Shown one piece after another: positions 26,691 to 35,942 of a stretch of DNA of 64,000 bases. A program made the position numbers and the translations under genes. The notes under the pieces are model-generated. The model saw only the letters and a program-made list of their open reading frames with translations, did no database searches and was not told where the DNA came from. Source of the DNA: Glaciecola sp041380235 (lineage in GTDB: Bacteria > Pseudomonadota > Gammaproteobacteria > Enterobacterales > Alteromonadaceae); assembly GCF_041380235.1 (NCBI RefSeq), contig NZ_JBGIYY010000024.1, positions 1-64,000 of the forward strand, read 5' to 3'. The stretch's first letter is position 1. Each line of letters begins with the position of its first letter.

Positions 26691-26969
26691 TCACTCGCTT
26701 GGCGCATCTTTGGCATCGCTTGCGCTGTTAGTGCCTCCCTCTAGTTGCGTTAAACGCGCTTCTAATGCTTCAAGTTTTTCGCGCGTGCGAATAAGCACCT
26801 GACTTTGAATATCGAACTCTTCACGACTAACAAAATCGAGCTTACTTAACTGCGCCTGCAGGACTTGTTTAATCCGGCCTTCAGCTTCGTCTGCCATGCT
26901 TTTTACGCCAGGCGGGATCGCGGCTGAAATATTCTTTGCAATTTCTTCGAGTTTCTTTGGATCTAACAT
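26691..26969 (-). CDS. ubiK: Ubiquinone biosynthesis accessory factor UbiK
   Basis: The 92-residue protein belongs to the BMFP/YqiC family. The N-terminal amphipathic helix (DPKKLEEIAKNISAAIPPGVKSMADEAEGRIKQVLQAQLSKLDFVSREEFDIQ) is diagnostic, followed by a coiled coil (VLIRTREKLEALEARLTQLE) and an acidic tail. In E. coli it binds lipids and UbiJ to support the aerobic ubiquinone synthesis complex. It faces ubiC-ubiA across a hairpin, so three ubiquinone genes lie side by side here. Confidence 0.93.
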   Translation of the reverse strand: MLDPKKLEEIAKNISAAIPPGVKSMADEAEGRIKQVLQAQLSKLDFVSREEFDIQSQVLIRTREKLEALEARLTQLEGGTNSASDAKDAPSE

Positions 26970-27094
26970 ATCTGCTCCTTAAATGCCGTTGCGATCTTCA
27001 TTGTAGTCTGAACTTACAAATAATGCAGTCTCAAATACGCGTTCTTTTGTTATAATCGTCCTCTGTTTTGCTTTCTTTTAAGTTGTAACCTTGC

Positions 27095-29107
27095 ATGCGT
27101 TTAAATCCGGCCCAAGAATCGGCGGTAGAATATGTATCTGGCCCGTGTTTAGTGTTGGCCGGAGCAGGCAGTGGAAAAACGCGGGTGATCACCAATAAAA
27201 TCGCTTATTTGGTGAACGTTTGCGGATATAAACCTTCGCAAATTGCGGCAGTGACTTTTACCAATAAAGCCGCTCGCGAGATGAAAGAGCGGGTGGCGCA
27301 AACATTGGGTAAAAAGGCTTCCCGCGGCCTCAAGGTCTCGACATTTCATACGCTCGGCCTGAATATCATTAAAAAACATGTCACCACGCTAGGGTATAAG
27401 GCGGGATTTTCATTGTTTGACGACAAAGATACACTGTCGTTATTGACCGATCTGACCGCAGATGAATACGATGGTGACAAAGACGCCCTAAAGGCACTGT
27501 TGAATCGCATTTCGGCATGGAAAAACGAGCTGATCTTACCCGAGTTGGCACTCAAACATGCATCTGATGAAAATGCTCAGCAGCAGGCAGGATATTATCA
27601 GGAGTATGCGCGTCATCTCAAAGCCTATAATGCGCTAGACTTTGATGACCTAATTCTGCTTCCGACTCTGTTGTTTTTAGGTAACGAGAGCGTGCTTGAA
27701 AGCTGGCAAGACAAAATTCGTTATTTATTAGTCGACGAATATCAAGATACCAATACTAGTCAATATCAGTTGGTAAAACTGCTGGTGGGTGAGCGTGGGC
27801 GCTTTACTGTGGTGGGCGATGACGATCAGTCTATTTATTCGTGGCGCGGGGCACAGCCTAAAAACTTACTCTTGCTGCAAAAAGATTTTCCGAGCCTAAA
27901 ATTGGTCAAGCTAGAGCAAAACTATCGCTCCTCAGGACGTATTTTGCATGCTGCAAATATTCTAATTCAAAATAATCCACACGTGTTTGAAAAGCGTTTG
28001 TTCTCAAATCTGCAGTATGGCGAAGCCTTAAAAGTACTGGTGGCTAAAAATGATGAGCATGAAGCGGAGAAGGTCATTGCCGAGATGCTTGCCCATCGCT
28101 TTATGGAAGATACTGAATATAAGCAGTACGCTATCTTATATCGAGGCAATCATCAGTCGAGGGTCTTTGAAAAAGTGCTAATGAAAAACCGCATCCCCTA
28201 TAAAATCAGCGGCGGCACTTCATTTTTTGGACGCACCGAAGTCAAAGATATTATGTCTTATTTACGCCTATTGACCAATCATGCCGACGATAACGCATTG
28301 CTTCGTGTCGTGAATACGCCCCATCGAGGCATTGGCCGAGCGACCTTAGCGAAGCTAGGTGAGTTTGCTAACTTAGAGCAGTGCTGTTTGTTTGATGCAA
28401 TGTGTCATAAGGGCCTAAGCACCGCGTTGCCATCAAACGTATACCAAAGTATTCAGGCATTTGTGCGCTTGTTGGTAGAAACAGAAGACAACATGAGCCG
28501 CGGCGATGCGGTAGCAGTTCTTAGAGACTTCATTAAGAAGCTTGGCTTTGAAGAGTGGCTATACGCGCAAAGCAATAGTCCTAAGGCCGCCGAAATGGCG
28601 ATGGCCAATGTATCTACACTATTTGGTTGGGTGCAGGATATGCTCAAAGGCGATGCCTTGCAGGCAGCCATGACTCTACCAGAAATTGTGCAGCGATTGA
28701 CGCTAAGAGACATGATGGAAAGAGGTGAAGATGGTGACGATGCCGACCAAGTGCAATTGATGACCCTGCATGCATCTAAAGGCCTAGAGTTCCCTTTTGT
28801 ATTTATGGTGGGTATGGAGGAGGGCCTATTACCGCATCAAAGCAGTATCGATGAAGACAATATCGAAGAAGAGCGTCGTCTTGCTTATGTGGGCTTAACC
28901 AGGGCTCAAGAACGACTGTTCTTTACGATTGCCAAAGAGCGTCGGCAAATGGGCGAACTAATTGAGCCTGAGCCTAGTCGTTTTTTGTATGAGCTGCCGC
29001 ATGACGACGTAGAATGGGAGTGGCAAAAACGCCAAGATTCCGATGCGCAGCGAAAACAAAAGGCGCAAAAAGGTATCTCAAATTTGAAAAATATATTTAA
29101 CGATTGA
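27095..29107 (+). CDS. rep: ATP-dependent DNA helicase Rep
   Basis: The 670-residue superfamily 1A 3'-5' helicase displaces proteins ahead of replication forks. It has Walker A GAGSGKT near residue 23, motif Ia (AVTFTNKAAREM), motif II in LLVDEYQDTNTSQYQLV, motif III GDDDQSIYSWRGA, and late motifs in VQLMTLHASKGLEFPFVFMVGMEEG and RRLAYVGLTRAQ. MRLNPAQESAVEYVSGPCLVLAGAGSG is typical of Rep rather than UvrD, and the length matches E. coli Rep (673). The C-terminal tail is short and basic. Confidence 0.95.
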   Translation: MRLNPAQESAVEYVSGPCLVLAGAGSGKTRVITNKIAYLVNVCGYKPSQIAAVTFTNKAAREMKERVAQTLGKKASRGLKVSTFHTLGLNIIKKHVTTLGYKAGFSLFDDKDTLSLLTDLTADEYDGDKDALKALLNRISAWKNELILPELALKHASDENAQQQAGYYQEYARHLKAYNALDFDDLILLPTLLFLGNESVLESWQDKIRYLLVDEYQDTNTSQYQLVKLLVGERGRFTVVGDDDQSIYSWRGAQPKNLLLLQKDFPSLKLVKLEQNYRSSGRILHAANILIQNNPHVFEKRLFSNLQYGEALKVLVAKNDEHEAEKVIAEMLAHRFMEDTEYKQYAILYRGNHQSRVFEKVLMKNRIPYKISGGTSFFGRTEVKDIMSYLRLLTNHADDNALLRVVNTPHRGIGRATLAKLGEFANLEQCCLFDAMCHKGLSTALPSNVYQSIQAFVRLLVETEDNMSRGDAVAVLRDFIKKLGFEEWLYAQSNSPKAAEMAMANVSTLFGWVQDMLKGDALQAAMTLPEIVQRLTLRDMMERGEDGDDADQVQLMTLHASKGLEFPFVFMVGMEEGLLPHQSSIDEDNIEEERRLAYVGLTRAQERLFFTIAKERRQMGELIEPEPSRFLYELPHDDVEWEWQKRQDSDAQRKQKAQKGISNLKNIFND

Positions 29108-29116
29108 AGCTGTTTG

Positions 29117-31699
29117 CTACATTTGGCGAGCTTTGCCCACTAAACTGCCCTGAATATAATGACAACCAATAGCATTTAGCTCTTCTTTGGTGTCTTCGTC
29201 ATAAACACCGTCGCCGATCACTTCCATACCTGCATTATTCGCGGTCATGATGATTGACTGAACCAGCTTATGGTACTTATCTGACATTACGATGGTATTG
29301 GTTAAATTTTCATTTAACTTTAGGTAGTCAAAGTCATATTTAAACAAATAAGAAAGTGAAGCGGTTTCGCTACCAAAGTTGTCTAACACCAGGCTCACGC
29401 CCATGTCATGAAGCTGCTCTAAAATGTCAGGGAGGTATTTATTGTATTTTCCTAACGAGCTTTCAGAGAGCTCGATGACTAGGAGCTCGCTATCAACTTC
29501 GGCCCATTCAATAAGCTGGACTAAACTTTGTAAAGACTGTTGATGCAGTAAATGCTCAACTGAAAGACTCATCCCCACTTTTTGATTTTTCCATTCAGGG
29601 TCTAATCGCCATTTATGCAACTGTTTAAAGCTGAGATCCATAAGCAACTGATTGACACTGTAAGACAGTCCACACTTTTCCGCCAAACTCCAAAACGCAT
29701 GATCTTTGACTACATGACCGGTGTCGGTTTGCCACTGCATAGTGCTTTGATAGTAAAGCACTTCATCGGTTTGAAGGTTTGCTACGGGCTGTAAATAGCA
29801 GCTAAAGTTGCCTAAGTTGAAGGCTCTTCTAAATTCAGTTTCTTGTTCAATTTCTTCAACCAGCTGATTGCGCATACTGACATCAAACAATACAAAGCGG
29901 TTGCGTCCAAGATGCTTAGCTTGATACATCGCTGCATCAGCGTCGCGCAGCGCGTCGTCTGCACTAATATAGTCTTCTGACAGTTCAGTAATGCCGATAC
30001 TTGCACCAGAAAAGACTTCTTTATTTTCGATTATAAAAGGCTGACTAATACTATCAACAATGCGCTGTGCGACTATTTCAACGTCACGCATATTGATATA
30101 GCTGTCGACTAGCACTACAAATTCATCGCCGCCTAAACGTGCTAGTAAATCATGACTGCGTTTGCATTTATCGATGCGCTTTGCCACTTCAATTAAAAAC
30201 TCGTCACCAGCGTGATGACCGATGGTGTCATTAATGTTTTTGAAGCGGTCTAAGTCTATAAACAGCAGGGCATAGTTATGTTGTGCGTGTCTGCGCTTGC
30301 TTGAAATAGCCAGTTCAAGGCGATTATTGAACATCACTCTGTTGGGTAGGCTGGTAAGGGCGTCGTGGTGCGCATCGTGTATCAGCTTTAACTCGATTTC
30401 TTTACGTTGATCAATCTGTCGTTTCAGTGACTCATTGGTGAGGTTAAGTTCCGCGGTGCGCTTTTTGACTTTGATAGCAAGCTGGCGGTTATAGTTTTTA
30501 AGGTCTTCGGCGGTGCGCAAGCGCTCCATAGAGACCGCAATGTGTTGGGACACAAAGCGCAAAATAGCGAGATCGTCTTCATCGTAATCGTCACTGTTAC
30601 CGTAGGTTTGCACGGCAATCACGCCTTCAACTTGATGATTTAAAAATAAAGGTGCGCCCATCCAGCAATTGCCTTCTGATATCATCCTTTTTGCGACGTC
30701 GGCGCCAATCTCTTGTTTGGCTCTGGCGTCATTGATCCTGTCGCTATTGAACAAACATGCATCACCGGTATTAAGGACGTATTCGGTGAGGCCGTCACCC
30801 ATTTTACGGGAGCCCGCTGAATCGCTGCTTAAACCTAGAAAATACGGAAAACTCAAGATATCTGTTTCGCGATCAAGCGTTGCAATGTAGCAGTTTGGTG
30901 CCTTTATCAGGCGCTGTAAGATGTCGTGAATACGCTTGTAAAATTTGACGATATCGACGCCAGATGTTGCAGATATCTCAGAGATTTCAAACAGCGCATT
31001 TTGTAATGCCTCAATGCGCTTACGCTCTTTTATTTCATCTTCAAGAACTTTATTGGCCTCTCGAAGTTGGTGGGTGCGCTCTTGAATCAAAGACTCAGTG
31101 AGTTCTCGGTGTTTTACTCGGTCGACGGTTGTAACAATATGTTGGGAAATGAATACCAAAATTTCGAGATCGTCTGCACTGTAGCGCACGTTTTCGTTGT
31201 AGCTTTGCACGACCATCGCACCGATTACATCATTGTCGCGTTTTAGGGGGACGCCTATAAGGTCAACCGGTGGAGTGCCTAATATTTCGAAGTTGTGCTT
31301 GGCCTCAAGCTCTCTAAAGTTCTCTTGGGTCATTACAAAAGGCTCACCGCTGCGCAAAATATGTGCAGTAACGCCGTTTTTTATTTTTTCATAAGAAATC
31401 GACTGCACAGTCTGTTCATCGCGTTCATCAACAAAATAGGCAAATCGGAGTCGTTCGTCTTGTTTTTCGTGGAAGGCAACAAAGAAGTTGTCGGCAGTCA
31501 TAAAGTCGCGCACGATGTCATGTACTGACAAATACAGGCTATCTAAGTTAACCGCAGAGCTAGACAGTTCGCTGATGCGAAACAGGGCTTTTTGTATCCT
31601 TTCAGCGCGTTTGTACCTTTCGGTCAAACTTTGGAGCTCCGGCACAATAGCGCGGAGCTCTGTTTCGCTTAGCTCACCAACAACTTCAAGTCTCTGCAT
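29117..31699 (-). CDS. GAF-GAF-GGDEF-(degenerate EAL) signalling protein
   Basis: The product of about 860 residues is cytoplasmic, with no membrane segment seen. It has a short N-terminal coiled coil, a first GAF domain (about 40-200), a second GAF (about 240-400), a coiled-coil linker, GGDEF (about 430-590) and an EAL-type domain (about 600-860). The cyclase site is intact (RLGGDEF). RSHD, five residues upstream, fits the inhibitory I-site RxxD. The EAL domain has lost key residues: the EAL motif reads QST, DDFG reads DNFG, and the later KxD is KLN. It is thus probably a diguanylate cyclase whose EAL part no longer cleaves c-di-GMP. I chose the ATG at 31699 over an upstream TTG. It is convergent with rep. 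Confidence 0.88.
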   Translation of the reverse strand: MQRLEVVGELSETELRAIVPELQSLTERYKRAERIQKALFRISELSSSAVNLDSLYLSVHDIVRDFMTADNFFVAFHEKQDERLRFAYFVDERDEQTVQSISYEKIKNGVTAHILRSGEPFVMTQENFRELEAKHNFEILGTPPVDLIGVPLKRDNDVIGAMVVQSYNENVRYSADDLEILVFISQHIVTTVDRVKHRELTESLIQERTHQLREANKVLEDEIKERKRIEALQNALFEISEISATSGVDIVKFYKRIHDILQRLIKAPNCYIATLDRETDILSFPYFLGLSSDSAGSRKMGDGLTEYVLNTGDACLFNSDRINDARAKQEIGADVAKRMISEGNCWMGAPLFLNHQVEGVIAVQTYGNSDDYDEDDLAILRFVSQHIAVSMERLRTAEDLKNYNRQLAIKVKKRTAELNLTNESLKRQIDQRKEIELKLIHDAHHDALTSLPNRVMFNNRLELAISSKRRHAQHNYALLFIDLDRFKNINDTIGHHAGDEFLIEVAKRIDKCKRSHDLLARLGGDEFVVLVDSYINMRDVEIVAQRIVDSISQPFIIENKEVFSGASIGITELSEDYISADDALRDADAAMYQAKHLGRNRFVLFDVSMRNQLVEEIEQETEFRRAFNLGNFSCYLQPVANLQTDEVLYYQSTMQWQTDTGHVVKDHAFWSLAEKCGLSYSVNQLLMDLSFKQLHKWRLDPEWKNQKVGMSLSVEHLLHQQSLQSLVQLIEWAEVDSELLVIELSESSLGKYNKYLPDILEQLHDMGVSLVLDNFGSETASLSYLFKYDFDYLKLNENLTNTIVMSDKYHKLVQSIIMTANNAGMEVIGDGVYDEDTKEELNAIGCHYIQGSLVGKARQM

Positions 31700-31748
31700 C
31701 GAGAATGTTTCTCTTAAGTTGGTGATCAAAGGTACAAGGGTATATGTG

Positions 31749-32150
31749 TTAAATACCTTCGATCATGTAATCAATGGCTGACTTGATATCGTCATCAGTA
31801 CAGTCGCCACATGCACCCATAGCCGGCATTGCATTAATTCCATTTATCGCGTTTTTCCAAACTAGGTCGTAACCTTTTTCGTCTAAACGTGGTTGCCAAT
31901 CAGCTGCTACTTTTGTTTTTGGAGCACCTAATACACCAACCGCATGGCAGGCTGTACAAGCTGCTTGATAAATCTGTTCACCGGTACGGGGACCCGCTAC
32001 CGCAGCAGTTGCGTCTACTGCGCCCGCTATTTTCACCTTGCCAACGGGCATGATGCGTTCTTTAATTTCGTCTTCGTTCAGAGTCTGAGCGACGGCGCCG
32101 GTTAAAAATAGACCGGTTGCTACTAATGCTATAAAAGCTCTTACTTTCAC
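31749..32150 (-). CDS. Cytochrome c5 family protein
   Basis: The 133-residue protein has a signal peptide (RAFIALVATGLFLTGAVAQ) and a C-terminal class I cytochrome c domain. The haem site is CTACH, the axial Met probably lies in INAMPAMGAC, and the extra Cys pair CGDC near the C-terminus is typical of cytochrome c5. It acts as a periplasmic electron carrier. I chose the GTG at 32150 because AGGAGAT lies at ideal distance, whereas the TTG five codons upstream lacks a site. It is the last backbone gene before the tRNA and island. Confidence 0.92.
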   Translation of the reverse strand: MKVRAFIALVATGLFLTGAVAQTLNEDEIKERIMPVGKVKIAGAVDATAAVAGPRTGEQIYQAACTACHAVGVLGAPKTKVAADWQPRLDEKGYDLVWKNAINGINAMPAMGACGDCTDDDIKSAIDYMIEGI

Positions 32151-32466
32151 AAATATCTCCTGCAAACAAGCAATACTATAAATTTAACGCCTGATTATAA
32201 CGACATCGTCATGCATCACAACAAAATGTTGAAGATGATTAACAGTTTACCTGTTTAGCTAGGATGACAGCGGTAACGCTCGGAGATAATATATGGCGTT
32301 AAATATCGGCCTATGCTTCTTCATTTATATTGTTTGCATCGATAAAAAAGCACAGTTATGTACTTTGCTTTCGCTTTCATCGATTGTTTAATAATAAGGT
32401 ATCGACAGAGTTGGATAATACTAAAATTTAATGGATTGGTGTGGTAACATTCGCGTCGTTAAAAAA
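32151..32466. other. Gene-free region between the cytochrome c5 gene and the tRNA region
   Basis: About 315 bases. It must contain the leftward promoter of the cytochrome gene and the rightward tRNA promoter. A 32-codon frame at 32293-32391 begins behind GGAG, but the same bases look like a -10 element (GATAAT), so I do not call a gene. A candidate tRNA promoter could not be fixed. Confidence 0.5.
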
Positions 32467-32510
32467 GCACCCGTAGCTCAGCTGGATAGAGTACCGGCCT
32501 CCGAAGGCAG
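32467..32510 (+). pseudogene. 5' fragment of a tRNA-Arg(CCG) gene, decayed copy
   Basis: The first 40 bases match the 5' part of the intact tRNA-Arg 104 bases downstream at 37 positions, covering acceptor strand, D arm and anticodon loop (CTCCGAA). After the anticodon loop the match stops: the 3' anticodon strand no longer pairs and there is no T arm or matching acceptor strand (CGGGTGC is absent). It looks like a truncated duplicate, possibly a scar of an earlier integration or recombination at this tRNA. Confidence 0.8.
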
Positions 32511-32570
32511 TACTCATGGCAACGGTGACAACTGAGGGTAACAGTCAAAAACGCCACAACAAAAGTTTAT

Positions 32571-32647
32571 GCTCCCGTAGCTCAGCTGGATAGAGTGACG
32601 GCCTCCGAAGCCGTAGGTCGCGCGTTCGAATCGCGCCGGGAGCGCCA
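32571..32647 (+). tRNA. tRNA-Arg (anticodon CCG)
   Basis: A complete cloverleaf is visible. Acceptor GCTCCCG pairs with CGGGAGC, the D arm is GCTC...GAGT, and the anticodon stem is ACGGC/GCCGT with loop CTCCGAA (anticodon CCG, decoding CGG). The T arm is CGCGTTCGAATCGCG, and G plus an encoded CCA end the molecule. It marks the boundary between backbone and accessory island and is a plausible integration site. Confidence 0.97.
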
Positions 32648-32835
32648 CTTCCTAGGTTTTTAAATCCTATTGAAAAATTCATGCGCGGACTTAATTTAAC
32701 GCATAGTTCGCTAAATTAGTCATTTACATCGCTTAGCAGATGAGTACTTTTTGCTTTCGTTCAATTTCGTGTTTTGAAGTTTGTGACAGGAGCGTGACAA
32801 AACAGTGTCAAAATTTATTCGGCGAAATGAAACAG

Positions 32836-33675
32836 CTACATTTTTGGTCTAATGATTTGAAATAATCCATTAGGTTTTGAAATAAACGAAAGACGATCTG
32901 GATCTTCTTCGTAATCTGCTATTTTTAAAGGTTTGTTAAAAATACACTTCGCTGCTAGGGATGCCTTACTTACTTTGCTGAATGTTCGAATTCCATTTCC
33001 TCTAAGCAACTCTAAAGACTTAATTAACTGCGAGTCGATTGAGGCGTCAACCGCATAAATAATACCATATTCATATTGAGCCCGTAGGTCAGCAATTCGG
33101 TCCTTTAGTTCTTGAAGAAGCTTAAATGACTCGTTCAATTCGTCCAACCCGATTTCTGGTTCAAATTGTTTCAGAAATGAAGGGTGCGCTGTTTTTCCCC
33201 ATTTGTTCCTGTCTTTTTTTAAATCCTCAAAATGATTGTCTCGCAAACTTTTATTTGAAATGAATTTTTTCAAGTCTTCTAATGCATAAAATGCTGCTCT
33301 CACCGACTCCCCACCAGCAAAGTCTTTGGTAGCATACAAAGACGCCCGATAAGAGGATTCTGCAAAGAAGATTGGGGCCTGTTCTACCGTGATAGTCTCA
33401 TAATCTTTTTGTGAATATGCACTCAACACGCTAAACCCTGCGGGACTTTCCCCATACCATTTTAGCCTTTTGAATAAATCTATTATAGTTTGGATTTCAG
33501 ATAGGTTTATTACCTTATCGGTACTGGCGTTTAATCCTAATTTCTCTATGCTCTCTTCAAAAATATTAGATGTCCCATGGAATATCATCATTGGGTTATC
33601 ACAAACTGTATCGTTGAAGCATCTTTTATTATCTATATACCTTCTAACATTGATTTCATCAACATTCATATTCAC
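32836..33675 (-). CDS. ART-like (ADP-ribosyltransferase fold?) protein at the end of the dpd operon
   Basis: I do not recognise this 279-residue protein as one of the standard Dpd proteins. Near residue 29 it has IFHGTSNIFEESIEKLGL, the 'HGTs....I...G' start of PARP-type and related ADP-ribosyltransferase folds. About 90 residues later comes IFFAESSYRASLYA, which resembles the second ART motif ('iYFA...s.a..Ya') with Phe in the place of the usual Tyr. A candidate third motif is near the C-terminal IADYEEDPD. It has no signal peptide. It follows dpdD by 95 bases on the same strand, so it may be co-transcribed. Possible roles are an effector or a target-modifying enzyme tied to the restriction module. 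It could also be an unrelated island gene, or itself the dPreQ0-processing component. Function not assigned. Confidence 0.7.
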   Translation of the reverse strand: MNMNVDEINVRRYIDNKRCFNDTVCDNPMMIFHGTSNIFEESIEKLGLNASTDKVINLSEIQTIIDLFKRLKWYGESPAGFSVLSAYSQKDYETITVEQAPIFFAESSYRASLYATKDFAGGESVRAAFYALEDLKKFISNKSLRDNHFEDLKKDRNKWGKTAHPSFLKQFEPEIGLDELNESFKLLQELKDRIADLRAQYEYGIIYAVDASIDSQLIKSLELLRGNGIRTFSKVSKASLAAKCIFNKPLKIADYEEDPDRLSFISKPNGLFQIIRPKM

Positions 33676-33770
33676 AATCCTGCTTTTATCTAGTTCAGCT
33701 ATAACTTTCGGTTCGATTTAATTGTTGAGCACAGGCCTTTTGAGTTAGCCTTTCTGATTAATATTTACTG

Positions 33771-35942
33771 TTAAGTGATAATTCCTTTTAAAAAAGCCCT
33801 TACAATGGAAGAACTTCCTTTTCCATCAACATATATAATATTTTTAGTAATATCTTTAACCGCATAATATGCTTGGTGAGCAGCGCTTTTATTGCAAAAA
33901 ATGAAGTAGTCTGAGGTCTTGGCAAGATTTGTTAATTTATCAGTCGCTACTTTGTCATGATTTAAGATAAATTCTACACCTTCAAACTGACTTCTCAATA
34001 TTTCAGCGGCTCTTATTCCTGCTTTCTCTGTCAGCGTTGAAATTGCAACTTTGATTCCTTTCAATTCTCTTTTACCCGCTAGTTCCTTATGTGAATTAGT
34101 TGGCTCTAAGCCTTTTAGTATCTGTGTATCAGCGGAAAGTCTTTTCTCAAGCCACAATAATACAGATATCTGATCAATATCGATGTCTACCCAGTTTCGT
34201 TCTGCAAAACCTCGAACTTTTGGCCAAATCTCAAACGTTAACTTATTTTCATCCTTGATTGAAAAGTCGTGCAGTCGCTCTAGGAATTCGACGATATGAG
34301 GAAGTGATCGGATGCTTAATTCAGCCTCTATTCCAAGCTCAAATCCACATAAGGCCTCGTTATATTCATCAGAAGAATGAGGAACCTCAAGTAATTTAAA
34401 GATCAATTCTTTTAATAGCAGGATAGTACCTGATGAAGTTTGGTCATCAATTGAAATTATTTCAATAAGTGATAACCAAAATGCAGCGTTTGTTTTTTTA
34501 TTTTTATTTTGAATCCATTCCATAAGGGTTGGGGTGATATCCCTTATTTTTTCTGCATTACTACTTTTCTTTATGTTCTCGGTAATATGCTTAATGTCAA
34601 ATCCAGACTCATCACTCTCTAGCAGCACATCTGTGCTGATTTCTGTGTGGCTACTAAACCAGGCATCCCATGTAACTTGAGCAGATATTTCTTCTTGTTT
34701 ACTATCATCAGTGATTTGTTCCACTGGTCCAGCATCAAAAATGAAGTCTTCCAATTGATTCCATTTTTGTCTTAGAGGACCAATGGACTTTACTTGCTTT
34801 GTCACTTTTGCAGGTAATTCGTTTAGCCAATCTACAATCTCAGGGATCTCAAGAGATGGAGCATTATTGCTATATTTAAGCAACTTTGTTGCTGCTTCGA
34901 GAGTTTTGTCATTTTTTATTAAAGTTTTTAATTCGGAGGAGAAGCCTTCCCTTACTTCCATCTCGATGCGAGAAGCTTTTATCTGCTGATATGTAACATC
35001 AAACCATTCTTTATCGATAAAGTCAGGAAGATTGCTACTTAGATTCTTTGAGCCCAGTACGAGATTGAAAATTATCCAAGACTTCCATTGAGGTTCAAAC
35101 GATTGATTCTTTGGCAGCGAAGCTTTATTTATTAACAAAGGTGCGTATGGGTCTAATTTCGTAAGTAAATTTTCAAAATTAAAATCAGACAGATTTCCCA
35201 AATCCAATTCACAGCTTTTAGCAAGTGCCTCTATGATTACCAGGTAAATTTTGCTTGGTATAATACCATTGACATAATCAGAAAAAGAGGGGTGTTGAAA
35301 TACTTTTTCCCACTCCTCTTTGGCAGCAAATGTTTGTAATTCAATACCCACGAAATTACGATGGCTTAATCCCTGAGCGCTCCTCAACTCTTCTTTATAC
35401 TCATCGATTAAATAGTGTTCTTTCTGGTCCAGGGATATGAAAAAGTCTCGGAGAATCCTACCTACAGGTCTCTTCGACTTAATATTGAAGACAGGGCGGT
35501 GCTCAAATCTCTTTTGAACTTGACCAAGCGTTGTAACGACGTAGTTTATACTTGATTGGTTTTTTGCGTTGTTATTGGAAAAATTAAACTCAAACTTGAG
35601 TATTCCATCTATAAAATTATCAATAGCTTCTTCTTCAAAATTCAGTTCCGGTGAATTTATGACTCGGGTTGCTGACGTATGCGATGTACCTAAAGCAAAA
35701 TGAAGACTATTTTTTAATTCCAACAAATCTTTTTTCGAGTGCGCAAATCCATAGAAGTAGAGTTTGCTATTCGAGTAAGAAGCTAAGAAAAAAGGATAGT
35801 GTGTGTTTAAGTTGTCTGTCGCCTTTAAAAACAATGGCGAAATAGAGTTTAATATTCCGTGTGTATTAGGTTTATCAAATGAGATCTCATTCTCGGCACT
35901 AAAGAAAGAATAAAACCATTGAGGGTAGTTAGAGGAATTCAT
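33771..35942 (-). CDS. dpdD: DpdD, restriction component of the dpd system
   Basis: The 723-residue protein is identified mainly by its place at the end of the ordered dpdE-K run and by its size. It is mostly helical and has no Walker motif. The last 110 residues (GIKVAISTLTEKAGIRAAEIL...DYFIFCNKSAAHQAYYAVK) look like a small Rossmann-type domain of the DUF2325 kind, with an N-terminal strand and a later S/T-x-x-H stretch. Work on the Salmonella Montevideo cluster implicates dpdD in the restriction phenotype. I chose the ATG at 35942 with GAGGA upstream. It overlaps the dpdK stop by 14 bases. Confidence 0.72.
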   Translation of the reverse strand: MNSSNYPQWFYSFFSAENEISFDKPNTHGILNSISPLFLKATDNLNTHYPFFLASYSNSKLYFYGFAHSKKDLLELKNSLHFALGTSHTSATRVINSPELNFEEEAIDNFIDGILKFEFNFSNNNAKNQSSINYVVTTLGQVQKRFEHRPVFNIKSKRPVGRILRDFFISLDQKEHYLIDEYKEELRSAQGLSHRNFVGIELQTFAAKEEWEKVFQHPSFSDYVNGIIPSKIYLVIIEALAKSCELDLGNLSDFNFENLLTKLDPYAPLLINKASLPKNQSFEPQWKSWIIFNLVLGSKNLSSNLPDFIDKEWFDVTYQQIKASRIEMEVREGFSSELKTLIKNDKTLEAATKLLKYSNNAPSLEIPEIVDWLNELPAKVTKQVKSIGPLRQKWNQLEDFIFDAGPVEQITDDSKQEEISAQVTWDAWFSSHTEISTDVLLESDESGFDIKHITENIKKSSNAEKIRDITPTLMEWIQNKNKKTNAAFWLSLIEIISIDDQTSSGTILLLKELIFKLLEVPHSSDEYNEALCGFELGIEAELSIRSLPHIVEFLERLHDFSIKDENKLTFEIWPKVRGFAERNWVDIDIDQISVLLWLEKRLSADTQILKGLEPTNSHKELAGKRELKGIKVAISTLTEKAGIRAAEILRSQFEGVEFILNHDKVATDKLTNLAKTSDYFIFCNKSAAHQAYYAVKDITKNIIYVDGKGSSSIVRAFLKGIIT

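Noticed and set aside
32293..32391. 32-codon frame behind GGAG upstream of the tRNA
   Set aside because: The bases before it equally form a promoter -10 element, the peptide is short and hydrophobic, and nothing supports translation.
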